64,000 nt of DNA from Rheinheimera sp. (GCA_003543135.1 DPJG01000032.1:248001-312000), one strand, 5' to 3'; shown: positions 51,976 to 62,796, counted from the stretch's first letter. Translations and numbers: made by a program. The notes: generated from the letters alone by a model not told the origin.

Positions 51976-52557
51976 ATGACTTCTCAACTGCTGCTTAACT
52001 ACGATCACTGGACCAGTCAACTTGATCAACATTCGGTGATGGCGTCAGCTGCCGAGGTGCAGGGATTGATTGCCGGTATGCTCAGTGCCGGTATTCCGGC
52101 GGATGCTGGCACTATTTTACCAGTTCTGTACGACTTCTTAAACGACGGACAAGCGCTGAATACACATTTAAAAGGCTTAATTGAACAATTAATTGCCGAA
52201 ACCGCAAAACAACTGGCGGAAGAAGACTACAGCCTGCAGTTATTGTTACCCAGCGACGATGACGCTATGGCTGAACGACTGGAGGCCATGATTGAATGGG
52301 CGCAGGCTTTTTTGGTGGGTTTTGCCATTCAGCAAACCGATTTATCGCTGGTGTCTCCAGATGTGCGTGAAGCTATTGATCAGCTGACCGAAGTCACCCG
52401 TATTGATATTTATACCGAAGATGATGCCAGCGACGCCGAAAACGAAGAGTCGTATTTCCTGGTGCTGGAGCATATGCGTTTGCTGGTGCTGACTTGTTTT
52501 AACGAAGTAGGGCAAAAATTTACCATCAGCGAAGTAGCAGCTAAAACTCTGCACTAA
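51976..52557 (+). CDS. ygfB: YgfB/YecA-family protein (UPF0149)
   Basis: A 193-residue cytoplasmic all-helical protein of the UPF0149 family: ASAAEVQGLIAGMLSAG near the N-terminus, then the FLVGFAIQQTDLSLVSPDVREAIDQLTEVTRID block and EVAAKTLH at the C-terminus. The family's function is unclear; in E. coli it heads the operon with pepP and ubiH. The pepP start follows 44 bases after its stop. Confidence 0.93.
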   Translation: MTSQLLLNYDHWTSQLDQHSVMASAAEVQGLIAGMLSAGIPADAGTILPVLYDFLNDGQALNTHLKGLIEQLIAETAKQLAEEDYSLQLLLPSDDDAMAERLEAMIEWAQAFLVGFAIQQTDLSLVSPDVREAIDQLTEVTRIDIYTEDDASDAENEESYFLVLEHMRLLVLTCFNEVGQKFTISEVAAKTLH

Positions 52558-52600
52558 TCAGAACCCTGTATTAACAGTGTTATCCGGAGACCCAGTAGTC

Positions 52601-53938
52601 ATGGCATCCTTTATCAAAGCGCCGGTGTTTGACACCGCAGTTTATGCCGGCCGCCGCGCCCGCCTGATGGCAAAATTACCTGAAAATTCAGTGTTATTAG
52701 TTAGCTCCGGCATGGAAATTACCAGAAGCCGCGATACCGAATTTGCCTTTCGTCAGGACAGCGATTTTAACTATCTGACAGGTTTTCCTGAACCTGACGC
52801 TTTATTAATTCTGCAAAAATCGACAAATGGCGACATCACAGAATTGCTGTTGTGCCGGCCCAAAGACGAGCTGGCGGAAATCTGGCAAGGCCGTCGTTTT
52901 GGCCCTGAGCAAGCGGCAAAACACTTTGGGTTGCCAGCGGTCAGTAACGAACAGCTGACACAGGAAGTTCAAAATGCGCTGAATCAAAAAACGACTCTGG
53001 TGTATAGCCAGGGTTTGTATACACAGCTTGATGATTTAGTCAGCAGCACTTTAGCCACGTTGCGCAAATACCCGAAAAAAGGTTTTCAGGCGCCAAACCA
53101 ACAGCTGGATTTAAGACCCCTTATTGCCGAGCTTCGCTTATTTAAAGACGAAGCTGAAATCCAACTGCTACAACAAGCCTGCACAATCAGCGCTGATGCG
53201 CATAAACAAGCCATGCGCCAGTGTAAAGCCGGTATGTGGGAATATCAGCTGGAAGCTATTATCCGCCATCATTTTGCCATGCAGGGCGCCCGCGAACCCG
53301 GCTACAACACTATTGTGGGTGGCGGTGAAAACGGCTGTATTTTGCATTACACCGACAATAACGCACAGCTTCAGGACGGCGATTTAGTGTTGATTGACGC
53401 TGGTGGTGAACTGGCCGGTTATACCGCCGATATCACCCGCACTTTCCCGGTCAGTGGCAAATTCAGTGCTGAACAAGCCGCGCTCTATCAGGTGGTGCTG
53501 AACGCCCAATATGCCGCCTGTGCTGCGGTAAAACCCGGCAACAGCAGCAAAGACACAGTAGCAGCCGCTATTTTTGAGCTGACCAAAGGCCTGCTGGAGC
53601 TGGGTATTTTGCAGGGTGAACTTGATGCACTGATTAAAGAGCAAGCCTGTAAAAAGTATTTTATTCATGGCCTTGGCCACTGGCTTGGCCTGGATGTACA
53701 TGACGTTGGCGCTTATAAGCTCAATGATGTGGAGCGGCCATTTGAACCTGGTATGGTGCTGACCATTGAACCTGGTCTTTATATTCCAACAGGTTCAGAT
53801 TGTGACAAAAAATGGTGGGGGCTGGCGGTACGGATTGAAGATGATTTGCTGGTGATCAAAGACGGCCATCTGAATCTGACCGATACTGCGCCTAAAGAAA
53901 TTGCCGCTATTGAAGCGTTAATGGCCGGCCTGCACTAA
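52601..53938 (+). CDS. pepP: Xaa-Pro aminopeptidase
   Basis: Removes N-terminal residues before proline. A 445-residue pita-bread metallopeptidase. The N-terminal domain carries SRDTEFAFRQDSDFNYLTGFPEPDA; the catalytic domain holds YNTIVGGGENGCILHYTDN, LIDAGGELAGYTADITRTFP (metal Asp pair), FIHGLGHWLGLDVHDVG (His) and GMVLTIEPGLYIP with AVRIEDDLLV (metal Glu pair). The ATG at 52601 has GGAG about 10 bases upstream. It is the second gene of ygfB-pepP-ubiH-ubiI. Confidence 0.96.
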   Translation: MASFIKAPVFDTAVYAGRRARLMAKLPENSVLLVSSGMEITRSRDTEFAFRQDSDFNYLTGFPEPDALLILQKSTNGDITELLLCRPKDELAEIWQGRRFGPEQAAKHFGLPAVSNEQLTQEVQNALNQKTTLVYSQGLYTQLDDLVSSTLATLRKYPKKGFQAPNQQLDLRPLIAELRLFKDEAEIQLLQQACTISADAHKQAMRQCKAGMWEYQLEAIIRHHFAMQGAREPGYNTIVGGGENGCILHYTDNNAQLQDGDLVLIDAGGELAGYTADITRTFPVSGKFSAEQAALYQVVLNAQYAACAAVKPGNSSKDTVAAAIFELTKGLLELGILQGELDALIKEQACKKYFIHGLGHWLGLDVHDVGAYKLNDVERPFEPGMVLTIEPGLYIPTGSDCDKKWWGLAVRIEDDLLVIKDGHLNLTDTAPKEIAAIEALMAGLH

Positions 53939-53982
53939 ACCCTGTAGGGTGCTGCCAAGACGGTCTGATACAAGGAACTCAG

Positions 53983-55308
53983 TTGCAAACTGACACATTT
54001 GATCTAGTGATTGCCGGTGGTGGCATGACAGGCGCTATGCTCGCTTATGTGCTGCTGAGTCAAAACCCGGCGTTAAAACTGGCTATTGTTGAGCAGCAAG
54101 CTGCTTTGCCACAACAACAAGGCCAGGCCGCAGTGGCGCCTCAGGTCAGTTTTGACAGCCGCAGTATTGCGCTGGCCGCCGCCAGTGTAGAACTGTTGGC
54201 TGCCTGGGGGCTGTGGAGTCAGCTCGCGCCATCCGCCTGTGCCATTGAGCAGATTCAGGTGTCGGATCGGGGGCATTTTGGCAAAGTCTATTTGTCAGCC
54301 AGCGAATTTAACCGCCAGAGCCTGGGGCAGGTGATTGAAATTGAATATATTGGCGCGCTGCTGTACCAGAAACTACAGCAGTTTAGTGAGCAGGGCGCAC
54401 TTTTTTGGTTCAGGCCGGATCAAATTCAGCAGCTGCACAAAACCCAAAGTTGTCATCAGTTACAGCTTTTAAGTGGCCAAAAAATCAGCACAAAGTTATT
54501 GCTGCTGTGTGAAGGCGGCGATTCGCCAAGCAGGCAGCTGGCCGGCATCAGCCAGCAGCAACAGCCTTATGGCCAATGTGCAGTCATTGCCAATATCGGT
54601 ATTCAAAGCCCCCATCAGCAGCGTGCTTTTGAACGTTTTACACCCCAAGGGCCACTGGCGTTATTGCCATTAAGCCGGCAGCGTTATTCGCTGGTGTGGA
54701 CAGTGACACCAGATGAAGCGGCGCGCTTAATAAAACTGAAAGATGCTGATTTTCTCGCTGAGCTGCAAAGTGCTTTTGGATATAGAGCCGGGGTGTTTCA
54801 GACAGTGGGTAGCAGAGTCAGTTATCCACTGACGCTTAAATACAGTCAGGATGCCAGCAGCCATCGTTTAATGCTCTGTGGTAACAGTCTGCACAATTTA
54901 CATCCTATTGCCGGTCAGGGCTTTAACCTGGCGCTGCGGGATATAGCGGCGGTAGCGGCATTAATTAAAGATCAGCCAGATCCGGGTTGTTATGCCGTTA
55001 CTTCGGCTTATCAGCAGCTACGCAGTGCTGATATGCAAAAAGTGATGAGCCTGACCGATGGTTTAGTGCGGCTTTTTTCCAACAGCTCGCGAATTCTGGC
55101 TTTGGGCCGCAGCCTGGGTTTAACCGCCTTAATGCAATGCAGCGAATTAAAACAGGCTTTTGCCAACCAGACCATGGGATTTACACCACTAAAAGCGCAA
55201 CAACTCAAAGCGCAAGTGGCAGCTAAAAGATCATTGTCTCAATCCTCTTCTCAATCATCTGAGCTTAATAAGCAGGGCCCCGGAGGCCAGTCTGATGCAA
55301 ACATCTGA
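53983..55308 (+). CDS. ubiH: 2-octaprenyl-6-methoxyphenol hydroxylase
   Basis: FAD monooxygenase that hydroxylates C1 of the ubiquinone ring. The 441 residues show the FAD motifs DLVIAGGGMTGAMLAYVL at the N-terminus, the mid DG-type region (LLLCEGGDSPSRQLAG) and LCGNSLHNLHPIAGQGFNLALRD. The GN (rather than GD) in the last motif is usual for UbiH. The TTG start at 53983 has AAGGAAC upstream. The downstream ubiI-type gene starts 14 bases before its stop. A Q- and S-rich tail follows the domain. Confidence 0.92.
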   Translation: MQTDTFDLVIAGGGMTGAMLAYVLLSQNPALKLAIVEQQAALPQQQGQAAVAPQVSFDSRSIALAAASVELLAAWGLWSQLAPSACAIEQIQVSDRGHFGKVYLSASEFNRQSLGQVIEIEYIGALLYQKLQQFSEQGALFWFRPDQIQQLHKTQSCHQLQLLSGQKISTKLLLLCEGGDSPSRQLAGISQQQQPYGQCAVIANIGIQSPHQQRAFERFTPQGPLALLPLSRQRYSLVWTVTPDEAARLIKLKDADFLAELQSAFGYRAGVFQTVGSRVSYPLTLKYSQDASSHRLMLCGNSLHNLHPIAGQGFNLALRDIAAVAALIKDQPDPGCYAVTSAYQQLRSADMQKVMSLTDGLVRLFSNSSRILALGRSLGLTALMQCSELKQAFANQTMGFTPLKAQQLKAQVAAKRSLSQSSSQSSELNKQGPGGQSDANI

Positions 55309-56518
55309 TGTGCTCATAGTGGGCGGCGGCAGTGCCGGTTTAACGCTGGCGCTGTTATTGGCAAGTGGCGATTACAGCCAGCAATTAAAAATTACCTTGC
55401 TGGAGCAAGGCCAGGCGCCAGAGCCTGCGCCTGCCACTTTATTAAGGGTGAGTGCGCTGAATCTGGCGTCACAGCGTTTGTTAACAGCTCTGGGGGTGTG
55501 GCAGGGCCTGACGGCGAATCCGGCTTATCAGCAGATGGAAGTATGGGAAGCCGACAGTTTTGCCCGGATTAACTTTGATGCAACCACTGAAAACCAGCAG
55601 GCGTTGGGCTGGATAGTCGACAACCAGCAGCTGTGTCAGCAGTTATATCAGAAGCTGCAACAATATCCGCAGGTGCAGTGTTTATTTGGCCGGACTATCA
55701 GCCAAATCAGTACATCAGATGAACAAAGTTTGGTTACCTTAACTGACGGCTCAGTGCTGTTGGCCAAATTGCTGGTGGGGGCAGATGGTGCCGAGTCCAA
55801 AGTGCGGCAGAGCCTGCAGTTGCCGCTGACATTCTGGGATTATGACCAGCATGCGCTGGTGGCTGTGGTTAAAACACAGCAGCCGCACGGGCAATGCGCG
55901 CGTCAGGTGTTTTTGTCAACCGGCCCTTTGGCCTTGTTGCCGCTGAGCGACCCGCATTTATGCTCTATTGTCTGGAGCACCAACCCACAGCAGGCCGCTG
56001 AGTTAATGGCAAAAGAGGATGCTGAATTTAACCAGGCGCTTAGCGCAGCAACTCAGTCTGTGCTTGGCGTTTTACAAGTGCAAAGCCCAAGGCATAAATT
56101 TCCGCTGAAAATGCGTTATGCCACCAAGTGGCAACAACAGCAGGTGGTGTTGGTCGCCGACGCTGCCCATACCATACATCCGCTGGCGGGCCAGGGCATG
56201 AATTTAGGGCTGATGGACGTTGCCGCATTAGCAGAACTAATCAATCAGCAGATGGCAAAAAATTTGCCCTGGGCAAGCCCAAGGATGCTGCGCCAGTATG
56301 AACGCTGGCGAAAAGCTGAGGCACAACAGATGATTGCTGCTATGGAACTGTTTAAACGTGTTTTTTTACTGCAGGATCCAGTGGCGAAACTGGTACGAGC
56401 TGTTGGGATGAAAACCACCAATCAACTGCCATTTCTGAAGCGAAAAATCATGGCGGCTGCGCTTGGCAATAGTGGCGATTTGCCGCAGCTGGCAAGGCCT
56501 GTACCTGTAGAACTGTAA
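55295..56518 (+). CDS. ubiI: FAD-dependent 2-octaprenylphenol-type hydroxylase (UbiI/VisC)
   Basis: Ubiquinone-pathway monooxygenase related to UbiH; E. coli UbiI acts at C5. The 407 residues hold DVLIVGGGSAGLTLALLLA (FAD site), RVSALNLASQRLL, KLLVGADGAESKVRQ (DG motif) and VVLVADAAHTIHPLAGQGMNLGLMD (GD-type region). It overlaps ubiH by 14 bases in another frame, so translation is coupled. The order ubiH-ubiI then gcvTHP matches E. coli. The exact carbon it hydroxylates is inferred from orthology. Confidence 0.9.
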   Translation: MQTSDVLIVGGGSAGLTLALLLASGDYSQQLKITLLEQGQAPEPAPATLLRVSALNLASQRLLTALGVWQGLTANPAYQQMEVWEADSFARINFDATTENQQALGWIVDNQQLCQQLYQKLQQYPQVQCLFGRTISQISTSDEQSLVTLTDGSVLLAKLLVGADGAESKVRQSLQLPLTFWDYDQHALVAVVKTQQPHGQCARQVFLSTGPLALLPLSDPHLCSIVWSTNPQQAAELMAKEDAEFNQALSAATQSVLGVLQVQSPRHKFPLKMRYATKWQQQQVVLVADAAHTIHPLAGQGMNLGLMDVAALAELINQQMAKNLPWASPRMLRQYERWRKAEAQQMIAAMELFKRVFLLQDPVAKLVRAVGMKTTNQLPFLKRKIMAAALGNSGDLPQLARPVPVEL

Positions 56519-56586
56519 CCTGGTACTGAAGGTATAAGGTATACAATCTTAGCTTCGCATTATTAAATCTAATTAATAAGGGGCTG

Positions 56587-56613
56587 TTGAGCGCTTGACC
56601 CATCGGCTATAAT
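56587..56613 (+). promoter_or_regulatory. likely gcvTHP promoter
   Basis: TATAAT at 56608-56613 is a perfect -10 hexamer; TTGAGC at 56587-56592 is a -35 candidate with a short 15-base spacer. It would give a leader of about 165 bases before gcvT that can form several hairpins. GcvA binding sites are expected just upstream but were not identified. Confidence 0.5.
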
Positions 56614-56786
56614 CCGGCGCAACTTTTAGCGATACCCGTAATGATGCTGTGGATATCAGCAAAATTGCCGGGCGCTGGCCAACGCCTTTATCGGCCTTTG
56701 GCATGGTGCCAGACAAGCTGTACGCTGCAGAACCATTATTACCCTACACAACAGCCAGAGCATAACTGGCAGAGAGGATGGTACAG

Positions 56787-57866
56787 ATGGCTCAACAAAC
56801 TGTGTTAATTGGCAAACATCTCGAAGCTGGCGCAAAAGTCGTCGATTTCCACGGCTGGGATATGCCTTTGCATTACGGCTCTCAAATTGAAGAACATCAC
56901 ACTGTGCGCACCGACGCTGGTATGTTCGACGTTTCTCACATGACCATTGTTGATTTAAATGGCGCCCGCACCCGCGAATTTTTACGTTATTTACTGGCCA
57001 ACGACGTTGCCAAATTAACAGTGCCGGGCAAAGCCCTGTACACCGGTATGCTGAACGAAGCCGGTGGTGTGATTGACGATTTAATTGTGTATTTCCTGTC
57101 TGAAGATTATTTCCGTTTAGTGGTGAACTCTGCCACCCGCGAAAAAGACCTGGCCTGGATCAACGCCCAAGCCAAAGCTTTTGACGTCAAAGTGACCGAA
57201 CGTCCTGAATTTGCCATGATTGCGGTGCAGGGCCCGAACGCTAAAGCCAAAGTCGCCACTTTATTAAACGATAGCCAAAAAGCTGCTGTTGCCGGCATGA
57301 AACCATTTTTTGGTGTGCAGGCAGGCGAGTTATTTATTGCCACCACAGGTTACACCGGTGAAGACGGTTACGAAATTGCCCTGCCAAACGAGCTGGCCGC
57401 TGATTTCTGGCAAAAACTGCTGGACGCCGGGGTAAAACCTGCCGGTTTAGGCGCCCGCGACACTTTGCGTTTAGAAGCAGGCATGAACCTTTATGGTCAG
57501 GATATGGACGAAACCGTATCACCACTGGCAGCCAATATGGGCTGGACCATTGCATGGGAGCCGGCGGATCGTAACTTTATCGGCCGTGCTGCCCTTGAGA
57601 AACAACGTGCAGAAGGCACCTTTAAACTGGTTGGTTTAGTGATGGAGCAAAAAGGTGTGCTGCGTCATGGCCAGAAAGTAGTGGTTGCAGGTGGTGAAGG
57701 CGAAATTACTTCTGGTACCTTCTCACCAACCTTAGGGTATTCCATTGCGATGGCCCGCGTGCCAGCAACTGTTGGTGAAACCGCCGAAGTGGATATCCGT
57801 GGTAAATTAGTACCGGTAAAAGTGGTAAAACCTTCTTTTGTCCGTATGGGTAAAAAAGTCATCTAA
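56787..57866 (+). CDS. gcvT: glycine cleavage system T protein (aminomethyltransferase)
   Basis: Transfers the methylene group from the H-protein-bound intermediate to tetrahydrofolate, releasing ammonia. The 359 residues show [55 protein letters not shown], the folate-site region [14 protein letters not shown] and [23 protein letters not shown]. The ATG at 56787 is 9 bases after AGAGG; an in-frame ATG at 56778 sits directly against that site. First gene of gcvT-gcvH-gcvP. Confidence 0.96.
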   Translation: MAQQTVLIGKHLEAGAKVVDFHGWDMPLHYGSQIEEHHTVRTDAGMFDVSHMTIVDLNGARTREFLRYLLANDVAKLTVPGKALYTGMLNEAGGVIDDLIVYFLSEDYFRLVVNSATREKDLAWINAQAKAFDVKVTERPEFAMIAVQGPNAKAKVATLLNDSQKAAVAGMKPFFGVQAGELFIATTGYTGEDGYEIALPNELAADFWQKLLDAGVKPAGLGARDTLRLEAGMNLYGQDMDETVSPLAANMGWTIAWEPADRNFIGRAALEKQRAEGTFKLVGLVMEQKGVLRHGQKVVVAGGEGEITSGTFSPTLGYSIAMARVPATVGETAEVDIRGKLVPVKVVKPSFVRMGKKVI

Positions 57867-57956
57867 ACTAGCTGTTGCCTTGGCAGGTGGCGCGTTGATA
57901 CCGTTTCCTGCCAATAAACATAATATTAAATCGCGAATTAAGTCCGAGGAATTAAC

Positions 57957-58343
57957 ATGAGCTCTATCCCACAAGAATTAAAATATGCAGCGTCACACGA
58001 ATGGGTTCGCAGTGAAGGCAACGGCGTTTACACCGTAGGTATCACAGAACACGCGCAAGACCTGCTGGGTGACATGGTGTTTGTTGAATTACCAGAAGTG
58101 GGTGACTCTGTTGCTCAGGGCGACGACGTTGCTGTTGCTGAATCTGTAAAAGCGGCGTCTGATATTTACGCGCCAATCTCTGGTGAAATTGTGGCAATCA
58201 ACGAAGCCCTGAGTGATTCACCGGAAACAGTGAACAGCGCACCATACACCGACGGCTGGATGTTTAAAATTAAAGCATCTGACGAAGCCGAAGTTGCTGC
58301 TTTGTTAGATGCTGCAGGTTACGCTGCTGCTATCGCCGAATAA
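57957..58343 (+). CDS. gcvH: glycine cleavage system H protein
   Basis: Lipoyl carrier that shuttles the methylamine group between GcvP, GcvT and the L protein. The 128 residues contain [20 protein letters not shown], the lipoylated lysine K65 in [16 protein letters not shown], and [10 protein letters not shown]. It follows gcvT by about 90 bases. A terminator-like hairpin follows it, before gcvP. Confidence 0.97.
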   Translation: MSSIPQELKYAASHEWVRSEGNGVYTVGITEHAQDLLGDMVFVELPEVGDSVAQGDDVAVAESVKAASDIYAPISGEIVAINEALSDSPETVNSAPYTDGWMFKIKASDEAEVAALLDAAGYAAAIAE

Positions 58344-58361
58344 GGCCCGCAAGGGCAACAC

Positions 58362-58387
58362 AAGCCCCGCCGAATAAGCGGGGTTTT
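58362..58387 (+). terminator. terminator-like hairpin between gcvH and gcvP
   Basis: CCCCGC (58365-58370) pairs with GCGGGG (58378-58383), followed by TTTT. It may partly terminate the gcvTH message and set a lower gcvP level, or be read through. Confidence 0.65.
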
Positions 58388-58553
58388 GTTTTCCTCCGTC
58401 ATCAGCAATGATTTTGGAGGGTGAGCCCGAAAGGGTAAAAGTTTTTAGCAGTTAAATCAGTAACGGCAAGGCCAAACAGAAATTTGCTCCGTAAGGGTAA
58501 AGTCTGCAGCGCCAAACCGTTGCCCCAGTTAAGCTTTTTAGGAAATTCCAGGC
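58388..58553 (+). other. gcvH-gcvP gap with possible structured leader
   Basis: A hairpin CCTCC...GGAGG with an inner ATCA/TGAT stem (about 58394-58421) is followed by two boxes of the form CCG-A/T-AAGGGTAAA (about 58428 and 58486). I cannot match these to a known riboswitch with confidence. It may instead hold a separate gcvP promoter. No gene is supported. Confidence 0.35.
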
Positions 58554-61442
58554 ATGACCACTTCTGTGAAAACCCTGTCGCAACTTGCGAATCAACAAGA
58601 ATTTATCGCCCGCCATATTGGCCCGAACGCAGCTGAAACCGCTGCAATGCTCAAAGAGCTGGGTGTCAGCAGCATGGAAGAGCTGATTGCTCAGACAGTG
58701 CCTGCCGACATTCGCTTAACAACGCCTCTGGCCACGGGTGAAGCGACCACAGAAGCGGACGCGCTGGCTTATTTAAAAGCCGCTGCCAGCAAAAACAAAA
58801 TGTATAAGTCGTACATTGGTATGGGTTACCACCCAACCCACACGCCAAACGTTATTTTACGTAACGTGCTGGAAAACCCGGGCTGGTACACAGCCTACAC
58901 ACCATACCAGCCGGAAATTGCCCAGGGCCGCTTAGAAGCACTGCTGAATTTCCAACAGGTGTCGTTAGATTTAACAGGTATGGAGCTGGCGTCAGCTTCA
59001 TTACTGGACGAAGCCACGGCCGCTGCAGAAGCTATGGCGCTGGCTAAACGTGTGACTAAAAACAAATCAAACACTTATTTTATTGCTGACGATGTACACC
59101 CTCAAACCATCGACGTGGTACGCACCCGTGCTGAAATGTTTGGTTTTGACATTATCGTCGGTAAAGCGGCTGAAGCCACCAGCCACGATGTATTTGGTGC
59201 TTTAATTCAGTACCCGTCAACCACAGGTGAAGTACGCAACGACGCGCAGTTAATTGCTGATTTACAAGCGAAAAAAGCCATTGTGGCAGTAGCAACAGAC
59301 CCAATGGCACTGCTGCTGTTAAAATCGCCAGGCGAATTAGGTGCTGACGTGGTATTAGGTTCTGCCCAGCGTTTTGGTGTGCCAATGGCCTTTGGTGGCC
59401 CACACTCAGCGTTTTTTGCCACCCGTGACGATTACAAACGTTCTATGCCAGGCCGTATTATTGGTGTGTCAAAAGACCGCCGTGGCAATCAGGCTTTGCG
59501 GATGGCCATGCAAACCCGTGAGCAGCATATCCGCCGCGAAAAAGCCAACTCGAACATCTGTACTGCACAGGTGCTGCTGGCCAATATGGCGTCTTTCTAC
59601 TGTGTATACCACGGCCCGCAAGGCCTGAAAAACATTGCAGAACGTATTCACCGCTCTGCGGATGTATTTGCCGCTGGTTTAACCGCCAAAGGCGTAAAAC
59701 TTTTACACAATACCTGGTTTGACACTGTCACTTTCTCTGTGAGCAACCGCAGTGACGTAGTAGCCCGTGCCTTAACAGCCGGCATTAACCTGCGCACTGA
59801 TTTAGCCGACACTTTAAGTGTGAGCTTCCACGAACAAACGTCTGCCGCCGATATTGCCCAGCTGTTTGATGTGGTATTGGGCGCTGGCCACGGTTTAGAT
59901 GTTGCAGCACTGGATGCAACTATTGTTGCCAAAGGCTCCAACTCTATTCCTGCTGATTTAGTGCGGACTTCAGCTTATTTAACGCACCCGGTATTTAACC
60001 AGTACCACAGTGAAACTGACATGCTGCGTTATATCAAAAAGCTGGAAAACAAAGACTTAGCATTAAACCACGCGATGATTTCATTGGGCTCTTGCACTAT
60101 GAAACTCAACGCTACTGCTGAGATGATCCCGGTAACCTGGCCTGAATTTGCCTCGTTACACCCATTTGTGCCAAAAGATCAGGCTGAAGGTTATTACCAG
60201 ATGATTGGTGAGCTGGCCGACTGGCTGGTGAATATCACTGGTTACGACCAAATGTCGATGCAGCCAAACTCTGGTGCTCAGGGTGAATACGCTGGTTTAA
60301 TTGCCATCCGTAAATACCACGAAAGCCGTGGTGATTCACACCGTAACATCTGTTTAATTCCGGTATCTGCGCACGGTACTAACCCGGCAACAGCGGCTAT
60401 GGCCAGCTTTGAAGTGGTGCTGGTAGATTGTGACAAGAGCGGCAATATCGACATGGCGGATTTAAAAGCCAAAGCCGAAGCTGTTTCTGACCGTTTAGCC
60501 GCCATTATGGTGACTTACCCTTCAACACACGGTGTGTTTGAAGAGTCGATTCGTGAGCTGTGTGACATTATTCACGCCCACGGCGGCCAGGTGTATATGG
60601 ACGGTGCCAATATGAACGCTCAGGTTGGCGTAACGTCTCCAGGCTTTATCGGTGCGGACGTATCACACTTAAACCTGCACAAAACTTTCTGTATTCCACA
60701 CGGCGGTGGCGGCCCAGGCATGGGCCCAATTGGTGTGAAAAAACAGCTGGCCCCATTCCTGCCAAACCACGCTGTGGTAAAAATTGAAGGCACAGGCGCG
60801 AACAACGGTGCAGTTTCTGCCGCTCCATTTGGCAGCGCCGGCATTCTGCCAATCAGCTGGATGTACATTAAGATGATGGGCGGCGACGGTTTACGTCAGG
60901 CCACTGAAATGGCGATTTTAAACGCCAACTATATGGCCGCTAAACTCGATCCTATGTTCCCTGTGTTGTACAAAGGCAAAAACGGCCGTGTAGCGCACGA
61001 ATGTATTATCGATATGCGTCCGTTAAAAGAAGCCACTGGCGTAACCGAAATGGACATTGCCAAACGTTTAATGGACTACGGTTTCCACGCGCCAACTATG
61101 TCATTCCCTGTGGCCGGCACTTTAATGATTGAGCCAACAGAGTCTGAATCTAAAGTTGAACTGGACAAGTTTATTGAAGCCATGACTTCTATCCGCGCCG
61201 AAATTGCCAAGGTAGAAGCAGGGGAGTGGACAGCAGACAACAGCCCGCTGCACTTTGCCCCACACACTATGGCCGATATTTTCGACGCCAACTGGAACCG
61301 CGTATACGACCGTCAATACGCCGCCTTCCCGGCGCAATACGTAGCCGACAACAAGTTCTGGCCAACAGTCACCCGTATCGACGACGTATACGGCGACCGT
61401 AACCTGATGTGCGCTTGCCCAAGCCCGGAAGATTATCGGTAA
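58554..61442 (+). CDS. gcvP: glycine dehydrogenase (decarboxylating), P protein
   Basis: PLP enzyme that decarboxylates glycine and loads the amine on the H protein. The 962 residues (E. coli 957) start [17 protein letters not shown], include [38 protein letters not shown] in the N-half and, in the C-half, the PLP lysine K710 in [17 protein letters not shown], plus [15 protein letters not shown] and [11 protein letters not shown]. Both halves carry the aminotransferase-like fold, with the active site in the second. It is separated from gcvH by about 210 bases. Confidence 0.97.
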   Translation: MTTSVKTLSQLANQQEFIARHIGPNAAETAAMLKELGVSSMEELIAQTVPADIRLTTPLATGEATTEADALAYLKAAASKNKMYKSYIGMGYHPTHTPNVILRNVLENPGWYTAYTPYQPEIAQGRLEALLNFQQVSLDLTGMELASASLLDEATAAAEAMALAKRVTKNKSNTYFIADDVHPQTIDVVRTRAEMFGFDIIVGKAAEATSHDVFGALIQYPSTTGEVRNDAQLIADLQAKKAIVAVATDPMALLLLKSPGELGADVVLGSAQRFGVPMAFGGPHSAFFATRDDYKRSMPGRIIGVSKDRRGNQALRMAMQTREQHIRREKANSNICTAQVLLANMASFYCVYHGPQGLKNIAERIHRSADVFAAGLTAKGVKLLHNTWFDTVTFSVSNRSDVVARALTAGINLRTDLADTLSVSFHEQTSAADIAQLFDVVLGAGHGLDVAALDATIVAKGSNSIPADLVRTSAYLTHPVFNQYHSETDMLRYIKKLENKDLALNHAMISLGSCTMKLNATAEMIPVTWPEFASLHPFVPKDQAEGYYQMIGELADWLVNITGYDQMSMQPNSGAQGEYAGLIAIRKYHESRGDSHRNICLIPVSAHGTNPATAAMASFEVVLVDCDKSGNIDMADLKAKAEAVSDRLAAIMVTYPSTHGVFEESIRELCDIIHAHGGQVYMDGANMNAQVGVTSPGFIGADVSHLNLHKTFCIPHGGGGPGMGPIGVKKQLAPFLPNHAVVKIEGTGANNGAVSAAPFGSAGILPISWMYIKMMGGDGLRQATEMAILNANYMAAKLDPMFPVLYKGKNGRVAHECIIDMRPLKEATGVTEMDIAKRLMDYGFHAPTMSFPVAGTLMIEPTESESKVELDKFIEAMTSIRAEIAKVEAGEWTADNSPLHFAPHTMADIFDANWNRVYDRQYAAFPAQYVADNKFWPTVTRIDDVYGDRNLMCACPSPEDYR

Positions 61443-61506
61443 GTTGTTAGTTGCCCCGGTGGGATAATTATTGAAACCGCCAGGGGCAAATAAACAACGT
61501 TAAATT

Positions 61507-61538
61507 AAAAAAGCGAACCCAACTGGGTTCGCTTTTTT
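61507..61538 (+). terminator. rho-independent terminator after gcvP
   Basis: AAAAAAGCGAACCC and GGGTTCGCTTTTTT form a 14-bp stem with an AACT loop and a T run. Confidence 0.92.
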
Positions 61539-61544
61539 GTTTTT

Positions 61545-61810
61545 GTTGATAGGGTGTTTGCAGGAAGGCCGCTATAAACCACCACCGGCAACTACTACGT
61601 TCGCCCGTTCGCGCCTCCCGCGCTCACTTTTGAATGCTCACTCCGCAGTTCCCGGCGTTGGCTTTGCTATTGGCGCTTTAACGCGATTTGTGTTTACGTG
61701 ATTTCTGCTTTGAGCGAAAAGCAGAGATTCAGCACCTCAACACAATCCGCATGCGAATGACCGCTTTTACCGCAAAACCGGACATGAAGCCCGGTTTATT
61801 TAAAACGAAA
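61545..61810. other. gcvP-intI intergenic region
   Basis: 266 bases with no supported gene. At 61775-61797 AAACCGG pairs with CCGGTTT and, on the minus strand, is followed by TTG; it may terminate intI. The rest is GC-rich sequence I cannot assign. Confidence 0.4.
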
Positions 61811-62770
61811 TTATCGGTCTATAGGGCTAATTGTCCCTGATGAATGTTGACCGATGACATGTGTATATATTTGAGTTGTCTTCAAATCCGTATGCCCTAA
61901 CAGCTCTTGAACTGTACGAATGTCTGTTCCCGCTTTTAAAAGTTGCGTTGCGAAAGAGTGCCTGAATGTGTGTGCGGTAACGTGTTTCTGAACACCTGAC
62001 CGTATAACAGCGCTCCTTAATTTCTTTGTTAGGGACGTCCAATGCAAGTGATGGCGGCAAACATATCCATCCACTGGATGCTTACACCTGACAGATGATG
62101 GGAATATAAATTGCCACTTAAAATCAGAAATTGCGTAAGGGTATTTTCGAGCGAGCCCTGGCGGGAGACTTGTTTTACCCTCACCTTCGCAAAGATCCTT
62201 TTCATGAAGATCACGAACCTTTTCAATATGCAATTTAAGGGGTTCAACAAGCTTTTCAGGTAACATCGTGACTCGATCTTTACCGCCTTTGCCACGAAAT
62301 ACATAGACATTCCTTGACTCAAAATCGATATCTTTAACTCTTAGCATTAATAGTTCTGCTTTCCTTAGCCCACAACCATATAAAAGCGAAAACATCAGTT
62401 TATAGCTACCGGATAGCTGATTGATGATACTCATTGCTTCGTTATGAGATAAGACGGATGGAACCCGTTTAGGTGCGCGTGCTTTTATCGTATCAGGTAG
62501 TAAAGTAAGTTCTCTCTGAAGTATATGTTTATACATGAAGACGATAGCGCAAAGCGCCAAGTTTTGAGTAGACGCCGTAACTTGTCGGTTTACGGCTAAA
62601 TATGTCAAAAAATTAGTTACCTCTTGTTCCCCCATGTTCTTAGGATGCTGTTTTTTGTTAAACAAAATGAAGCGTTTTATCCAAAGTAAATAGGTTTTTT
62701 CAGTCTGAATTGAGTAATGCTTGGTTCGCATAACCTGTCTGATGCTTTCAAGGAAAGGTGAACGAGTCAT
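61811..62770 (-). CDS. intI: integron integrase (tyrosine recombinase)
   Basis: Inserts and excises gene cassettes at attI/attC. The 319 residues have an N-terminal SAM-like DNA-binding domain ([18 protein letters not shown]) and a catalytic domain with R136 ([11 protein letters not shown]), H267 and R270 ([14 protein letters not shown]), H293 ([11 protein letters not shown]) and nucleophile Y302 (IYTHV). The integron-specific insert between them (about residues 190-245) includes [23 protein letters not shown] and HHLHWTSL, which separates IntI from ordinary Xer proteins. The ATG at 62770 follows AAAGGAG. It diverges from the cassette array, as in sedentary chromosomal integrons. The frame is intact, so it may be active. 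Confidence 0.95.
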   Translation of the reverse strand: MTRSPFLESIRQVMRTKHYSIQTEKTYLLWIKRFILFNKKQHPKNMGEQEVTNFLTYLAVNRQVTASTQNLALCAIVFMYKHILQRELTLLPDTIKARAPKRVPSVLSHNEAMSIINQLSGSYKLMFSLLYGCGLRKAELLMLRVKDIDFESRNVYVFRGKGGKDRVTMLPEKLVEPLKLHIEKVRDLHEKDLCEGEGKTSLPPGLARKYPYAISDFKWQFIFPSSVRCKHPVDGYVCRHHLHWTSLTKKLRSAVIRSGVQKHVTAHTFRHSFATQLLKAGTDIRTVQELLGHTDLKTTQIYTHVIGQHSSGTISPIDR

Positions 62771-62796
62771 GTAAGCTCCTTTGTTGATTATCGAGT

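Noticed and set aside
56642-56780. Short ATG-started frame in the gcvT leader
   Set aside because: It runs into gcvT in another frame with no ribosome-binding site or family features.
56614-56786. Glycine riboswitch upstream of gcvT
   Set aside because: The conserved GGAGAG and CCGAAGGGGCAA-type core could not be found; the leader only shows ordinary hairpins.
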